Of a DNA stretch of 64,000 nucleotides, positions 37,497-46,846 are shown in pieces; the stretch's first letter is position 1; each line of letters opens with the position of its first letter. Made by a program: the position numbers and the translations under genes. A model generated the notes under the pieces. The model was not told the origin of the DNA, searched no databases, and was given only the letters and a program-made list of their open reading frames with translations. The stretch covers positions 1-64,000 of the forward strand of contig JAHHHP010000014.1 of NCBI GenBank assembly GCA_019359275.1. Direction: 5' to 3'. Source of the stretch: Myxacorys chilensis ATA2-1-KO14 (GTDB taxonomy: Bacteria; Cyanobacteriota; Cyanobacteriia; Leptolyngbyales; Leptolyngbyaceae).

Positions 37497-37856
37497 TTAC
37501 TTAATTTGGTTCAAAAGCTTAAAGTAGTAAGCTACAAACTCAAACTCATCGGTAGGATTATCAAAGTACTCAAGATGGTCGTCTCGAAATTCTTCTGCCG
37601 ACGTATTCGTTTCACCTCGCCAGAGCCTCTCCGGTATATCGTTCCACATACAAAGCGCTAAGCAAAGAATTCGTATTTTGCACGCTGGCGTTTTATCTAG
37701 CTTGTAAACAGTGTAATACTCACCAACTATCAATGCGTGATTATAGTCATCTTCATCACCAAGTTGATCTAGCCACTCACAGCTTGCTGTTTTGTGACCT
37801 TGAACAATTTGATCAACCAAATGATCAGAAACAAATTGAATTCGTTTTTCTTGCAT
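37497..37856 (-). CDS. ASCH domain protein
   Basis: 119 residues. The ASCH fold, a PUA-like RNA-binding beta-barrel, is suggested by LVDQIVQGHKTASCEW near the N-terminus, the central VGEYYTVYKLDKTPACKIRI strand pair, and the terminal WRGETNTSAEEFRDDHLEYF..EFEFVAYYFKLL. A nucleotide- or RNA-related role is likely, but no substrate can be named. It is isolated, convergent with ubiX, and slightly AT-richer than its neighbours, possibly a recent arrival. Confidence 0.8.
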   Translation of the reverse strand: MQEKRIQFVSDHLVDQIVQGHKTASCEWLDQLGDEDDYNHALIVGEYYTVYKLDKTPACKIRILCLALCMWNDIPERLWRGETNTSAEEFRDDHLEYFDNPTDEFEFVAYYFKLLNQIK

Positions 37857-38112
37857 TTTTAATGCTTCTTCATTTCGAGACTGAATTGTGAATGAAAATT
37901 GGCAAAACAGGTTTTAACTTTAACAACAATCCCCTAGCCATTGATTCAATTTTGGTAGATGTCACTAATGTACCGCCCGGCAATAACCTAGCGGTTAAAC
38001 GATTCCATCAACTGATCCTGATCATTGCATGGCTGCAACTAGAATCGTGAGCCACCTGTCTGTAGCGCCATGCGATAAGCTGATAACGAGCCTAGTAAAC
38101 TGCTGATTCCTG

Positions 38113-38745
38113 ATGTCTCTTCTGCGTTTAGTCGTTTTGCTCGTCGTTGTCGGATTGCTGGCGCTGTTTGCAGTGCAGAATTGGTTTGCCCCAATGCAAC
38201 TCGTCTTTTTGGGGCTGCGATCGCCCGCCTTTCCTCTACCAATTTGGGTATTAGGCGCGATCGCGGCAGGCATCCTCACCACTGTCATCGTCTCAATCCT
38301 GTTTAGGCTCAATAGCTTCACTGCCGGACGTTCTGTTCGACGCGCAACCGCACCTCGCGTTTCATCCGAACCGTCCTCTAGTAGTTATTACACTCCGCCC
38401 TCCTACACTCAGTCGGTCGAGTCTCCCCGAACCGCTTGGAAAGCGACTCCACCGGAACCATCCTCCACTAGCGAGGACTGGAGCGACGAAGACGCTTCTG
38501 ACTGGTTTGATGACTCTGACGACTGGACGGACGAACCTCGCGACTCTCGCTCTTCACCCCGTCGCACCGACTACGAAGTCCGCCAAGAGCCGAAGTCAGG
38601 CTCTCGGTCAGGTTCTACTTACTCCTATAGCTATCGCGATCCAGAGCCGCCAAAAACTAATCCATCTGATGTGGTGGATGCCGATTATCGGGTGATCATT
38701 CCCCCTAATCGCAACTTAGATGACGATGATGCTGATCAACGCTAA
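38113..38745 (+). CDS. LapA-like (DUF1049) membrane protein with acidic tail
   Basis: 210 residues. Two hydrophobic segments near residues 3-20 (LRLVVLLVVVGLLALFAVQN) and 40-60 (PIWVLGAIAAGILTTVIVSI) are separated by WFAPMQLVFLGLRSPAF, as in LapA/DUF1049 inner-membrane proteins. The remaining 140 residues are a disordered Ser/Pro/Asp/Arg-rich cytosolic tail (DWSDEDASDWFDDSDDW). Function is not established for cyanobacteria. It sits 42 bp before aroK on the same strand, so the two may be cotranscribed. Confidence 0.8.
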   Translation: MSLLRLVVLLVVVGLLALFAVQNWFAPMQLVFLGLRSPAFPLPIWVLGAIAAGILTTVIVSILFRLNSFTAGRSVRRATAPRVSSEPSSSSYYTPPSYTQSVESPRTAWKATPPEPSSTSEDWSDEDASDWFDDSDDWTDEPRDSRSSPRRTDYEVRQEPKSGSRSGSTYSYSYRDPEPPKTNPSDVVDADYRVIIPPNRNLDDDDADQR

Positions 38746-38787
38746 CCAAGGCGTCTAAAATTCTAAATTCTTAGTGCTAAATTCTGT

Positions 38788-39387
38788 ATGTTAAACGGTG
38801 TTAATCTCTATCTCATCGGCATGATGGGATCTGGCAAAACCACAATTGGGCGACTGCTCGCCCAGCACTTCGATTATCAATTTATCGACACCGATCAATT
38901 CATTGAGCAAGCCACTCGCCAATCGATTCCCGCGATTTTTGATCAATCTGGAGAACCGGTTTTCCGGCAATTGGAGACGGCGACGCTGGCTGAAGTATGT
39001 GCCAGAACGAATAAAGTAATCGCCACAGGAGGCGGAATTGTTCTCAAGCGCGAGAATTGGAGCTTTCTGCGGCACGGTGTAATCATTTGGATCGAGGTGC
39101 CGATCGAGGTGCTGCGATCGCGCCTTCAGAATGACTCGACTCGTCCCCTCATACAGCATCAGGACATCCACGAGAAGCTAACTCAGCTATTGAGTGAGCG
39201 CCAAGCTCTGTATGCTCAGGCAGATATCAGAATTACTGTAGCTCAGACAGATACTGCCGATCAGGTAGCGCGAAAGACCATCGATGCGATCGCTCGGAAA
39301 TGCGAAGAAAAGCGCCAGTTAGATCAGCAAACCGAACGCTTGAACGCAGAAATGCCCTTTCAGCTCCATTCGCCCGAAGCCAACTAG
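38788..39387 (+). CDS. aroK: Shikimate kinase
   Basis: Phosphorylates shikimate at O3 in chorismate synthesis, upstream of the trpE product in the same window. The 199 residues have a P-loop LIGMMGSGKTTIG, the shikimate-binding FIDTDQFIE and EPVFRQLE, GGGI in VIATGGGIVL, the RPL lid (STRPLIQ) and the adenine motif region. The C-terminal 25 residues (ERLNAEMPFQLHSPEAN) are a non-conserved extension. Confidence 0.96.
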   Translation: MLNGVNLYLIGMMGSGKTTIGRLLAQHFDYQFIDTDQFIEQATRQSIPAIFDQSGEPVFRQLETATLAEVCARTNKVIATGGGIVLKRENWSFLRHGVIIWIEVPIEVLRSRLQNDSTRPLIQHQDIHEKLTQLLSERQALYAQADIRITVAQTDTADQVARKTIDAIARKCEEKRQLDQQTERLNAEMPFQLHSPEAN

Positions 39388-39405
39388 ATCCAAGCGCATT
39401 AGATC

Positions 39406-40011
39406 CTAAACATTCGTTCTTTTCTCTAGCTTTTTGTGCAACAACATTCGCTGAGGTTGACCAAACAGGAACGAACTCCATCCACTCTGAGTTTCTTCTA
39501 CCTGATAGCCAGCCTTAAAGTAAAGCTGTCGCGCTGAATTATTGGTTTCCAGCACATGTAAATAAATTTCCTGAAATCCCCAGCCTGTCACTATACGATC
39601 GCAGGTCGCCAATAACTTCTTGGCAATGCCGCGACCCCGATAGTCTTCCCGAACCGCTAGGTTAGATAGGTAAGGATAATGATTCGTCCGTACCTGCCAC
39701 GGACTCTCATTCCGTAATCCAACTTCTACCGTTCCCACCAGACAATCTTCTTCCGTTCCTGACGATCTTGAGGTATCTACCGCAACTAAGCAGGCGTAGT
39801 GAGGCGAAGCAGCCCGCAACCGGCTCCGCAAATCTTCATAAATGCCAACGCGCATGACCGGAATCAGCCAGCGCAAAAATTCTGGATTGAGCGGAAAGCT
39901 GTCTGCTAACACTCCCGCCGCCTCAAACAAATCTTGTTGCCGAATGGCGCGAACTAGATAATGCGCTTCCGAAAACGATTCTGGTAGATCTTGCTGGTGA
40001 GAAATATTCAC
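39406..40011 (-). CDS. GNAT family N-acetyltransferase
   Basis: 201 residues with the GNAT core: the beta4 strand YLSNLAVREDYRGRGIAKKLL carries the acetyl-CoA pyrophosphate loop (R/Q-x-x-G-x-G/A), followed by IYLHVLETNNSARQLYFKAGYQVEE. The N-terminal part (YLVRAIRQQDLFEAAGVLADSF) is the usual GNAT beginning. It is convergent with aroK, with an 18-bp gap. The substrate is unknown. This type is common near photosystem genes in cyanobacteria, but no link is shown. Confidence 0.88.
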   Translation of the reverse strand: MNISHQQDLPESFSEAHYLVRAIRQQDLFEAAGVLADSFPLNPEFLRWLIPVMRVGIYEDLRSRLRAASPHYACLVAVDTSRSSGTEEDCLVGTVEVGLRNESPWQVRTNHYPYLSNLAVREDYRGRGIAKKLLATCDRIVTGWGFQEIYLHVLETNNSARQLYFKAGYQVEETQSGWSSFLFGQPQRMLLHKKLEKRTNV

Positions 40012-40074
40012 GTCGCTGCTACAGAGAACTCAATATCTCAGGTTTAGTGTAGACCCTAGACTCAAAATCTGCTC

Positions 40075-40118
40075 AAAAAATAGCCTGCCTAGCTAAACAT
40101 ATCAGCGCTAGACAGGCT
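40075..40118 (-). terminator. Rho-independent terminator of psbB-psbT
   Basis: On the minus strand AGCCTGTCTAGC (40118-40107) pairs with GCTAGGCAGGCT (40093-40082) with one U-G pair, followed by ATTTTTTGAG. It lies 22 bp after the psbT stop and ends the operon. Confidence 0.85.
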
Positions 40119-40140
40119 TCAATAGTCGGGCGTCTTCGCC

Positions 40141-40236
40141 CTATTTGCCAATCCGAGGCGGTTCCCGGAAGGCGATCGCAAAAAAGAGTACGCCTAGTGC
40201 CAAGGCAAGAATGAGAATGTAAGCAACGCTTTCCAT
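40141..40236 (-). CDS. psbT: Photosystem II protein T
   Basis: A 31-residue single-span thylakoid protein at the PSII dimer interface: [20 protein letters not shown] then [11 protein letters not shown]. This matches PsbT closely, including the conserved N-terminus and the FREPPRI tail. It follows psbB on the same strand by 94 bp, the usual order in cyanobacteria and chloroplasts. It is too short for automatic ORF calling. Confidence 0.97.
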   Translation of the reverse strand: MESVAYILILALALGVLFFAIAFREPPRIGK

Positions 40237-40278
40237 ATCAGAATGTCCTAGTGACTTTAGTTCAGTCTAACGAAATTC

Positions 40279-40321
40279 AGAAGGTCTAATCGAGATGTAA
40301 ACATTCCCGATTAGACCTTCT
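40279..40321 (-). terminator. Perfect 14-bp intercistronic hairpin between psbB and psbT
   Basis: AGAAGGTCTAATCG (40279-40292) pairs exactly with CGATTAGACCTTCT (40308-40321) around a 15-base loop, 9 bp after the psbB stop. It is not followed by a T-run on the minus strand, so it is better read as a 3' stabilising or attenuating hairpin that sets psbB/psbT ratios than as a full terminator. Confidence 0.7.
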
Positions 40322-40330
40322 AAACAACCT

Positions 40331-41863
40331 TTACACAGGCTCTTTCCGACGAGTAGACTTGTCTCCCAACTTCTGGAAGAAGCCCCACTCGACTTGCTCT
40401 TCTGACATATCTGGGTCGATACCCGCAAACACATCCCGGAAGATGGTGCGAGAACCATGCCAAATATGACCAAAGAAGAAGAGCAGCGCAAACACCGCAT
40501 GACCAAAGGTAAACCATCCTCTAGGACTGGTGCGGAACACACCATCCGAGTTAAGGGTTTCACGATCGAATTCAAACGGCTCGCCTAGCTGAGCAGAACG
40601 GGCATAGCGCTTCACAACAGCCGGATCGCTGATCGTTTGACCATCGAGCTTGCCGCCGTAGAAACTTGCCGTGACGCCAGCTTGTTCAAAGCTATACTTC
40701 GATTCCGCCTTACGGAACGGAATGTCAGCCCGAATCACGCCATCTTCGTCCTGAAGCACAACAGGGAAGTTCTCAAAGAAGTTCGGCAGACGGCGAACAG
40801 ACAGCACGCGACCTTCGCTATCTTTGAACACCGGATGCCCGAGCCAGCTTTGAGCAATACCATCTCCCTTGTTCATCTGACCAGTACGGAACAAACCACC
40901 TTTTGCGGGGCTGTTACCAACATAGTCGTAGAACGCTAGTTTCTCAGGGATCTGCTCGTATGCCTGTTGCATGCTTGCACCATCGGCAATGTCGTTTTGA
41001 ACCCGACGCTCAATTTCCTTCCCGAAATAGCCACTATCCCATTGATAGCGAGTCGGACCAAATAGCTCGACCGGAGTGGTTGCGTTTCCGTACCACATCG
41101 TGCCTGCCACAACAAACGCCGCGAAGAATACCGCCGCGATACTGCTTGCCAAAACGGTCTCGATATTACCCATTCTCAAGGCTCTATAGAGACGCTCAGG
41201 TGGGCGCACGCTCAGGTGAAATAGTCCAGCAATAATCCCGACTACACCCGCTGCAATGTGGTGAGCCACGACGCCACCTGGATTGAATGGGTTAAATCCG
41301 GCTGGACCCCATTCTGGCGCGACAGGCTGCACATGCCCGGTCAATCCGTAGGCATCAGACACCCACATGCCTGGACCAAACAACCCAGTTAGGTGAAATG
41401 CTCCGAACCCGAAGCAAAGTAATCCCGACAGGAACAAGTGAATTCCGAACATTTTCGGCAAGTCCAATGCAGGCTCACCCGTACGGGGATCTCTGAAGAG
41501 TTCTAAATCCCAGTAAACCCAGTGCCAGCAAGCCGCTAAGAACAACAGACCCGACAGAATGATGTGCGCGATCGCAACCCCTTCAAATGACCAATAGCCA
41601 GGGTCTGTAAAACTCTCACCCGTGATGCTCCAGCCCCCCCAAGATGAGGTAACTCCTAAACGCGACATGAACGGCAGCACAAACATGCCTTGCCGCCACA
41701 TCGGGTTTAGAACTGGATCGCTGGGATCAAAGATCGCAAGCTCGTAAAGCGCCATTGATCCTGCCCAGCCCGCAACAAGTGCGGTGTGCATCAAGTGAGT
41801 TGCAATCAACCGTCCTGGATCATTAATCAAGACGGTGTGAACTCTATACCAGGGTAGTCCCAT
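40331..41863 (-). CDS. psbB: Photosystem II CP47 chlorophyll-binding protein
   Basis: Core antenna protein of PSII with six transmembrane helices and a large lumenal loop. The 510 residues begin [20 protein letters not shown] and include [40 protein letters not shown], several His in helices that ligate chlorophyll, and the loop E segment [28 protein letters not shown]. The end is [14 protein letters not shown] strong ribosome binding site (GGAGGAG) precedes the ATG. Operon with psbT. Confidence 0.99.
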   Translation of the reverse strand: MGLPWYRVHTVLINDPGRLIATHLMHTALVAGWAGSMALYELAIFDPSDPVLNPMWRQGMFVLPFMSRLGVTSSWGGWSITGESFTDPGYWSFEGVAIAHIILSGLLFLAACWHWVYWDLELFRDPRTGEPALDLPKMFGIHLFLSGLLCFGFGAFHLTGLFGPGMWVSDAYGLTGHVQPVAPEWGPAGFNPFNPGGVVAHHIAAGVVGIIAGLFHLSVRPPERLYRALRMGNIETVLASSIAAVFFAAFVVAGTMWYGNATTPVELFGPTRYQWDSGYFGKEIERRVQNDIADGASMQQAYEQIPEKLAFYDYVGNSPAKGGLFRTGQMNKGDGIAQSWLGHPVFKDSEGRVLSVRRLPNFFENFPVVLQDEDGVIRADIPFRKAESKYSFEQAGVTASFYGGKLDGQTISDPAVVKRYARSAQLGEPFEFDRETLNSDGVFRTSPRGWFTFGHAVFALLFFFGHIWHGSRTIFRDVFAGIDPDMSEEQVEWGFFQKLGDKSTRRKEPV

Positions 41864-42226
41864 TGACTACTCTCCTCCTAATAAATTACGTCTACTGCAA
41901 CGCTTCTTTCAGCCTTTTGTTAAAAGTGCCGGATATTGGTAAATTTACCAGACTAGAGCCGACTTCTAACCGGGCCATGTCTGCCTCTTAATACTCTCCC
42001 CTTGGAAGTATGTAGACAGGTTGACCCTGTATTTGGGAAAATCAAAGTGTATAAAGAAGTGTAACCAGTGTTAGAGGCGATTGCAAGCAAGTCTAGTTTG
42101 CCTGAGCAATTGATAAACGTTACACTTGAGCTGTTAATATTTCTTAACTTTCAGACATACTAACTACATTCACGTCTCTTTGTTCGATTGTCCTAACGAG
42201 TCCCGTTTCTTTGAAGAGCGACCCTT
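41864..42226. promoter_or_regulatory. Divergent control region, psbB / ferredoxin-psbM
   Basis: About 360 bases between divergent starts. AAGTGTAAC (42057-42065) and GTTACACTT (42119-42127) form an exact 9-base inverted repeat 54 bases apart, a layout that could bind a dimeric or looping regulator of both transcripts. GGAGGAG near 41875 is the psbB ribosome binding site. Promoter boxes were not assigned. Confidence 0.45.
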
Positions 42227-42619
42227 ATGCAGCCAGTAAACTCTGACCTTCAATCTGCTAACGATGATTTACCATCCCCCGAAGCTGAGATAGTTCAAGA
42301 GCCTTCAAAATCCAGCTTCCAATCTGCCAGCATCACATTTGTGAAGGAAGACAAAGTCGCTTTTGCCACCCAAGGCGCGAATTTACGCCTCAAAGCGATC
42401 GAGAACAACATTGACCTATACACCTTCACTGGCAAAATGATGAACTGTGGTGGATACGGTCAGTGCGGGACGTGCATTGTTGAGGTTGTTGAAGGTATGG
42501 AAAACCTTTCTCCTCGTACCGATGTTGAGAATCGTAAACTTAAAAAGAAGCCAGAGACCTATCGTTTGGCATGTCAGACGCTAGTCAATGGCCCGGTTAG
42601 CGTTAAGACAAAACCTTAG
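42227..42619 (+). CDS. 2Fe-2S ferredoxin-like protein upstream of psbM
   Basis: 130 residues. A 45-residue non-conserved acidic leader precedes a plant-type ferredoxin fold: [32 protein letters not shown], then the cluster motif [10 protein letters not shown] (Cys-x5-Cys-x2-Cys) and the fourth ligand in YRLACQTLV. The leader makes it longer than photosynthetic PetF. It lies opposite psbB and 48 bp upstream of psbM, an association seen in other cyanobacteria, suggesting a role in PSII assembly or redox chemistry. That role is inferred. Confidence 0.92.
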   Translation: MQPVNSDLQSANDDLPSPEAEIVQEPSKSSFQSASITFVKEDKVAFATQGANLRLKAIENNIDLYTFTGKMMNCGGYGQCGTCIVEVVEGMENLSPRTDVENRKLKKKPETYRLACQTLVNGPVSVKTKP

Positions 42620-42667
42620 TGGTATTCTGTAAAGTGTTGATGCAGCAGTTAGGAAGGACTGATTTTT

Positions 42668-42781
42668 ATGCAAGTTAACGATTTAGGATTTGTTGCCACC
42701 ATTCTGTTTGTGCTGGTTCCCAGCGTTTTCTTGTTGATTCTTTACATTCAAACCGCCAGCCGTCAAGCCGACGACAAGTAG
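42668..42781 (+). CDS. psbM: Photosystem II reaction centre protein M
   Basis: 37 residues: [20 protein letters not shown] then [17 protein letters not shown]. It matches PsbM, a single-span subunit at the PSII dimer interface. The last six residues (RQADDK) extend slightly beyond typical length. It is too short for automatic ORF calling. It is likely cotranscribed with the upstream ferredoxin gene. Confidence 0.97.
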   Translation: MQVNDLGFVATILFVLVPSVFLLILYIQTASRQADDK

Positions 42782-42890
42782 AAGTTGATTGCAACTTCAC
42801 TAAATCTATACTCTAAGCGCCGAGAATCGATTGTGCGATTGGCTTTGCCAAGCTCGAAGGATCGCGGCGCTTTTTCGATGGAACCCGCAA

Positions 42891-43241
42891 CTACTTGGAG
42901 CTACCAGCATCGGGTGCGGTTCCTTCAGCAATGGTGGAGTGAGTTGTATCCCCCTCCAAATTTTTCAGAAATGCTTGAATCCGCATTCTGCAAATGTAAG
43001 GCCATCCTCCATTTGCCTCAATATCTTTTAGCAAAGCATAAAGCGCTTGCCGATTATTGGGCAACGAGTCCTGGAACAGCCCTTCGCTGATCTCACGATG
43101 CAGACTTTCCAAGAATCTGAGCAAAGACAGTAGCTCTAACGTTTCTCCTCGGGATTCTCCCGCAATCTGCTTAACTGACTTTCTAATTTGTTCTAGCTCT
43201 GGTGATTCTCCTATCACTCTAGGCTCTGCGTCATAACTCAT
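42891..43241 (-). CDS. Hypothetical protein, cyanobacterial
   Basis: 116 residues, soluble and mostly helical: ESPELEQIRKSVKQIAGES, then LELLSLLRFLESLHREISEGLF, NRQALYALLKDIEANGGWPYICRMRIQAFL. The composition is that of a real protein and the frame is clean. It resembles short uncharacterised cyanobacterial proteins near psb genes, but I cannot name a family. It is convergent with psbM with 109 bp between. Confidence 0.6.
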   Translation of the reverse strand: MSYDAEPRVIGESPELEQIRKSVKQIAGESRGETLELLSLLRFLESLHREISEGLFQDSLPNNRQALYALLKDIEANGGWPYICRMRIQAFLKNLEGDTTHSTIAEGTAPDAGSSK

Positions 43242-43688
43242 AAATCTTTATCCTCTGAAACATTGACCGTGGTTTTACAGACTAGGGCAATGGTGACCAA
43301 ACTGATTTAGAGTACCTTATTTCGATTTGTAAAATGTGCTTGACGAAAACTAGCTGTGCAAATTGCTGAAGGTAGCTGAAATGGGGCAATTTTTTTAGAA
43401 ATCTGTTTTACAAAATTGGATTCTTAAAAAGTTTACTAAAGTCTGTAAAATGCTATGAGAGGTTTGATTTGAATCATCTTCAGAATTTATAGAAATTCCA
43501 TCACACCTGACAGCCGCTTAGGGATTTTTCCTGACACTTATGGCACGAAATCTGAGATGTCATTTTTCAAGGAGTAACCGCTTTGTCAAGGCGGTGATTA
43601 AGGTCATACCCCTTCCTTACTGTCAGATAATGTCAGACCGACCCGAACGCACTGCTAGGACTTTTTTACATTGACTTTGAGGTTGACC
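43242..43688. other. Intergenic region upstream of psbO
   Basis: About 450 bases. AAATTGC (43360-43366) and GCAATTT (43386-43392) form a stem followed by a run of T, which looks like a terminator on the plus strand although no gene precedes it; a small RNA ending here is possible. ACCGC-TTTGTCAAG-GCGGT (near 43577-43595) is a second small hairpin in the psbO leader. Confidence 0.4.
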
Positions 43689-44519
43689 ATGAGGTATCGC
43701 GCTTTAATCGTCACATTTTTGGCATTTTGCCTAAGTGTGCTAACTGCTTGTAGTGAAGCTCCCGCCGCTAGTACGGAAGGGTTAACCTATGAGCAAATCC
43801 GAAATACAGGATTGGCTAACTCCTGTCCACAACTCGAAGAAACGTCTCGCGGTTCGCTTCCGCTTGACAGCAGCAAAACCTATTCTATTAACAACTTGTG
43901 CTTGCAGCCGACCACTTTCTTTGTCAGAGAGGAAAGCTCAAACAAGCGCAGGGAAGCTGAGTTCATTCCTGCTAAAGTGATGACTCGCTACACATCGTCA
44001 ATTGATGCAGTGTCAGGCAAATTGAAGATCAACTCCAATGGGAGCCTGACGTTTGTTGAGGAAGACGGGCTTGATTTCCAACCTGTTACTGTTCAGCTAC
44101 CGGGTGGAGAGCGGGTTCCATTTCTATTTACCATTAAAGGTTTAGTGGCGACTAGCGAACCAGGTTCAGGAAACATTAATACGTCTACTGATTTGACGGG
44201 TGAATTCCGCGTTCCGTCTTACCGGACATCTAACTTCCTTGATCCAAAGGGTCGTGGCTTAACGACTGGCTACGATAATGCGGTCGCTCTACCAGGAGGA
44301 GGTGCGGACAGCGACCAACTGCTAAAAGAGAATGTCAAGCAGTTTCAGTTGGACAAAGGAGTGATTTCTTTACAAGTTGCTAAAATCGACAGCGCCACTG
44401 GAGAAATTGCAGGAACGTTCGAGAGTGTCCAGCCTTCTGAAACCGACATGGGATCTCACGCCGCAAGTGATGTGAAAATTCGTGGACTGTTCTACGCACA
44501 AGTTGCGCCTGAAGTTTGA
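43689..44519 (+). CDS. psbO: Photosystem II manganese-stabilising protein PsbO
   Basis: Lumenal extrinsic subunit that stabilises the oxygen-evolving Mn4CaO5 cluster. I start at the ATG at 43689 (MRYRALIVTFLAFCLSVLTA), giving 276 aa; a TTG at 43671 adds six residues. The signal peptide ends in a lipobox-like LTAC. The mature part has LTYEQIRNTGLANSCPQLEE, LCLQPTTFFVREE, LPGGERVPFLFTIKGLVA, STDLTGEFRVPSYRTSNFLDPKGRG and the C-terminal SHAASDVKIRGLFYAQV. The two conserved Cys (NSC, NNLC) that form the disulphide are present. Confidence 0.98.
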   Translation: MRYRALIVTFLAFCLSVLTACSEAPAASTEGLTYEQIRNTGLANSCPQLEETSRGSLPLDSSKTYSINNLCLQPTTFFVREESSNKRREAEFIPAKVMTRYTSSIDAVSGKLKINSNGSLTFVEEDGLDFQPVTVQLPGGERVPFLFTIKGLVATSEPGSGNINTSTDLTGEFRVPSYRTSNFLDPKGRGLTTGYDNAVALPGGGADSDQLLKENVKQFQLDKGVISLQVAKIDSATGEIAGTFESVQPSETDMGSHAASDVKIRGLFYAQVAPEV

Positions 44520-44597
44520 TGCTTCAGTAGTGACAAGGTGTTCTGTTGCAAGTCGTTAAGTTTGTAAGTAGAACGTTAGATTAATACTCTGATTTTT

Positions 44598-44622
44598 GGG
44601 GCTTTCAACTAGCCCCTTTTTT
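44598..44622 (+). terminator. Rho-independent terminator of psbO
   Basis: GGGGCT (44598-44603) pairs with AGCCCC (44611-44616), followed by six T. It lies about 80 bp after the psbO stop and is a textbook intrinsic terminator. Confidence 0.85.
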
Positions 44623-45041
44623 ATTACTTAAATTTATTGCTTAAATCTCTACAGAACCTTCTAGATGGAGTCCTCCTAGAGTAGGAGCGTCTTATCAAGC
44701 ACTTAATGGATACAACCTATTCACGACTTCATATCTCAGTGGAAATGCAGTTGTAAGTATTCAGGGCAAAGAAATAAGTTTGAATTAATACAACTAGCTT
44801 CAGTAGCCCCCTAGCTGTAGAGTCTGTTGAGTTTTAAGAATAGAACGTTTTTGACCGTGATTAGCGCAGAGCGCAATTTCGGAAAAAATGACTTTGCCAA
44901 GCTCTCCACGATCGCGTCAGCCTTCCTCGATTCCAACCTTGTGTCACCGCTAGGCGCTGTGTGTTGCAGCACAATTCTCAGCGCGAGCATCGACATGAGT
45001 TGACGTAATGTTAGCGACTGCTCTACCCACTGAACTTCGTC
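44623..45041. other. Intergenic region psbO / sigF
   Basis: About 420 bases after the psbO terminator. I see no convincing gene. The weak minus-strand frame at 44811-44996 has no family resemblance. The sigF promoter must lie here. Confidence 0.4.
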
Positions 45042-45818
45042 ATGCCAAATTTTGTTGCAGGTGAATTGAGGAGTGAAACTCTACACCGTTTGCGAGACTA
45101 TCAAGTTGCTCCTTCCTCGGAGACTCGCAATCAGCTTGTAGAACTTAATTTTGGGTTAGTCCGAAAAGAAGCTCATCACTGGACTAATCAATGTACAGAA
45201 AGCTATGAGGACCTGCTCCAAGTTGGGTGCATTGGGTTAATTCGAGCCGTTGAGCGCTTCGATATTTCTAAAGGACACGCCTTTAGTTCTTTCGCAATTC
45301 CTTACATTCGAGGTGAAATTCAGCACTACCTCCGAGATAAAAGTCCATCAGTTCGTATTCCTAGGCGTTGGCAAGCCTTGCAGCGGCAAGCGGTGTGGAT
45401 GATTCGAGAATTTCAGTCAGAACAGCACCGTCATCCGAGTGATCTTGAAATTGCCGAAGCGTTAGAGATTCCGCTCGTGGAGTGGCAAGATATCAAACTT
45501 GCGTCTCAAAATCGATCGCTGTTGAGTCTAGATGCCCCGATCGGTGATGAAGATGAAGGAACCGCCTCTTTAGGCGATCTTGTACCTGACACCCAATACC
45601 GTAGTTTTCAACTTGCTCAAGAAGACCAACTTCGGCTTCAACAGGCACTCGTTCAGCTAGAAATGCGGACACGACAGGTTATCGAGTTTGTCTTTTTATA
45701 TGACTTAACTCAGAAAGAGACGGCAGAGCGGTTAGGAATTAGTGCCGTAACCGTTTCTCGACAAGTCAAGAAAGGATTGAATCTGCTTCAAAACTTGATG
45801 ACGGTTGCTGAAGAATAG
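45042..45818 (+). CDS. sigF: RNA polymerase sigma factor SigF (group 3)
   Basis: 258 residues with regions 2, 3 and 4: region 2 has NFGLVRKEAHHW and YEDLLQVGCIGLIRAVERFDISKGHAFSSFAIPYIRGEIQHYLRDK, region 3 has HPSDLEIAEALEI, and region 4 ends QKETAERLGISAVTVSRQVKKGLNLL, the helix-turn-helix that reads the -35 box. The SIKSS/GEIQHYLRDK type is the SigB/SigF clade. In cyanobacteria SigF controls type IV pili and motility genes. No anti-sigma factor is adjacent. Confidence 0.93.
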   Translation: MPNFVAGELRSETLHRLRDYQVAPSSETRNQLVELNFGLVRKEAHHWTNQCTESYEDLLQVGCIGLIRAVERFDISKGHAFSSFAIPYIRGEIQHYLRDKSPSVRIPRRWQALQRQAVWMIREFQSEQHRHPSDLEIAEALEIPLVEWQDIKLASQNRSLLSLDAPIGDEDEGTASLGDLVPDTQYRSFQLAQEDQLRLQQALVQLEMRTRQVIEFVFLYDLTQKETAERLGISAVTVSRQVKKGLNLLQNLMTVAEE

Positions 45819-45985
45819 GCTGTCTTAATTAGGTGAAATCACTAAGATATTCCTCCGTGCTATCCAAACATGCGGATTTTTCATGACGCGAATTGTTTGT
45901 CGCAAATTCATCGTGTAGTAATAAAAATGTCAAGGACGGGCATACTTTGGCAAAGGTCATTGGAGTAGAGTTTTGGGGATAGGAA

Positions 45986-46846
45986 ATGGATAAGCGATCG
46001 CTAGTAATGTGTGCAGGAGTGGTAACACTCATGATGAGTGGATGTAGCACGGGCGACGATGCAAGTAGCTCGTCCAGTCCTTCCCCATCCGTTGCTCAAA
46101 GCTCTGTTAATCAAGGCTCAACAGCAACACAATCCTTCTCTAAGCCGCTTGTGGCAGAGAAAAATGCAACTAAAAGCAATAGCCGTGCCCGCGTTGCGGG
46201 TTTACTGCAATCAACCGAGCCTCTAGAGCGGGCACGGCAAGTTCAGGCAAGAATCAACAAAAAAGGGCAAAAAGACCCGTTCTCTGGGTTGCCTCCCGTT
46301 TTGTCTTTCAATCTTCCAGCGAGTAATGCTCCTTCTCAAAGCCCGAGTAATGGTTTGCCATCGTTACCAGCATTCCCTGTCGCTCCAGAAGTGTTGCCCT
46401 CGTTTCCAACTGTGGCGACAGCCTCTTCTGGTGGGACAGCTTCTCGTGGATCGGCTACTCGTGGGACAGCTTCTGGTGGGACAGCTTCTCGTGGACTAAG
46501 CCCTTCAAACCCTGGGAAATCCGCGATCGCTGCATTACCACCACTCCCACTACCCACGTTGGCTGAAGCCGTAGAGGTGTCAGGTGTGATTGTGGTGAGT
46601 GGAGTGCCGCAAGCCATTGTCAAAGCGCCAAACGAATCAACGAGTCGCTATGTTGGAGCAGGGCAACGCCTCTCCAATGGACAGATTCTCGTCAAACGCA
46701 TTGAAATGAACAGGGGTTCTGATCCGATCGTGGTTTTAGAGCAGAATGGCGTTGAGGTATCGAGAGGGGTTGGTGAAAAAGCAACGCCAACTCAAGGCAC
46801 ACCCACTGCCATGATGAGAGCTAAAAATATCCCTCAAGTTTCTTAA
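45986..46846 (+). CDS. Lipoprotein with Gly/Ser/Thr-rich repeats
   Basis: 286 residues with a lipobox signal (LMMSGCSTGDD). A long disordered middle includes near-exact nine-residue-scale repeats (SGGTASRGSATRGTASGGTA). The folded C-terminal part (VSGVIVVSGVPQAIVKAPNE..RYVGAGQRLSNGQILVKRIEMN..VVLEQNGVEVSRGVGE) resembles the small beta domain of pilus-assembly lipoproteins of the PilP type. A pilus link would agree with the adjacent sigF, but this is only inferred. Confidence 0.65.
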   Translation: MDKRSLVMCAGVVTLMMSGCSTGDDASSSSSPSPSVAQSSVNQGSTATQSFSKPLVAEKNATKSNSRARVAGLLQSTEPLERARQVQARINKKGQKDPFSGLPPVLSFNLPASNAPSQSPSNGLPSLPAFPVAPEVLPSFPTVATASSGGTASRGSATRGTASGGTASRGLSPSNPGKSAIAALPPLPLPTLAEAVEVSGVIVVSGVPQAIVKAPNESTSRYVGAGQRLSNGQILVKRIEMNRGSDPIVVLEQNGVEVSRGVGEKATPTQGTPTAMMRAKNIPQVS

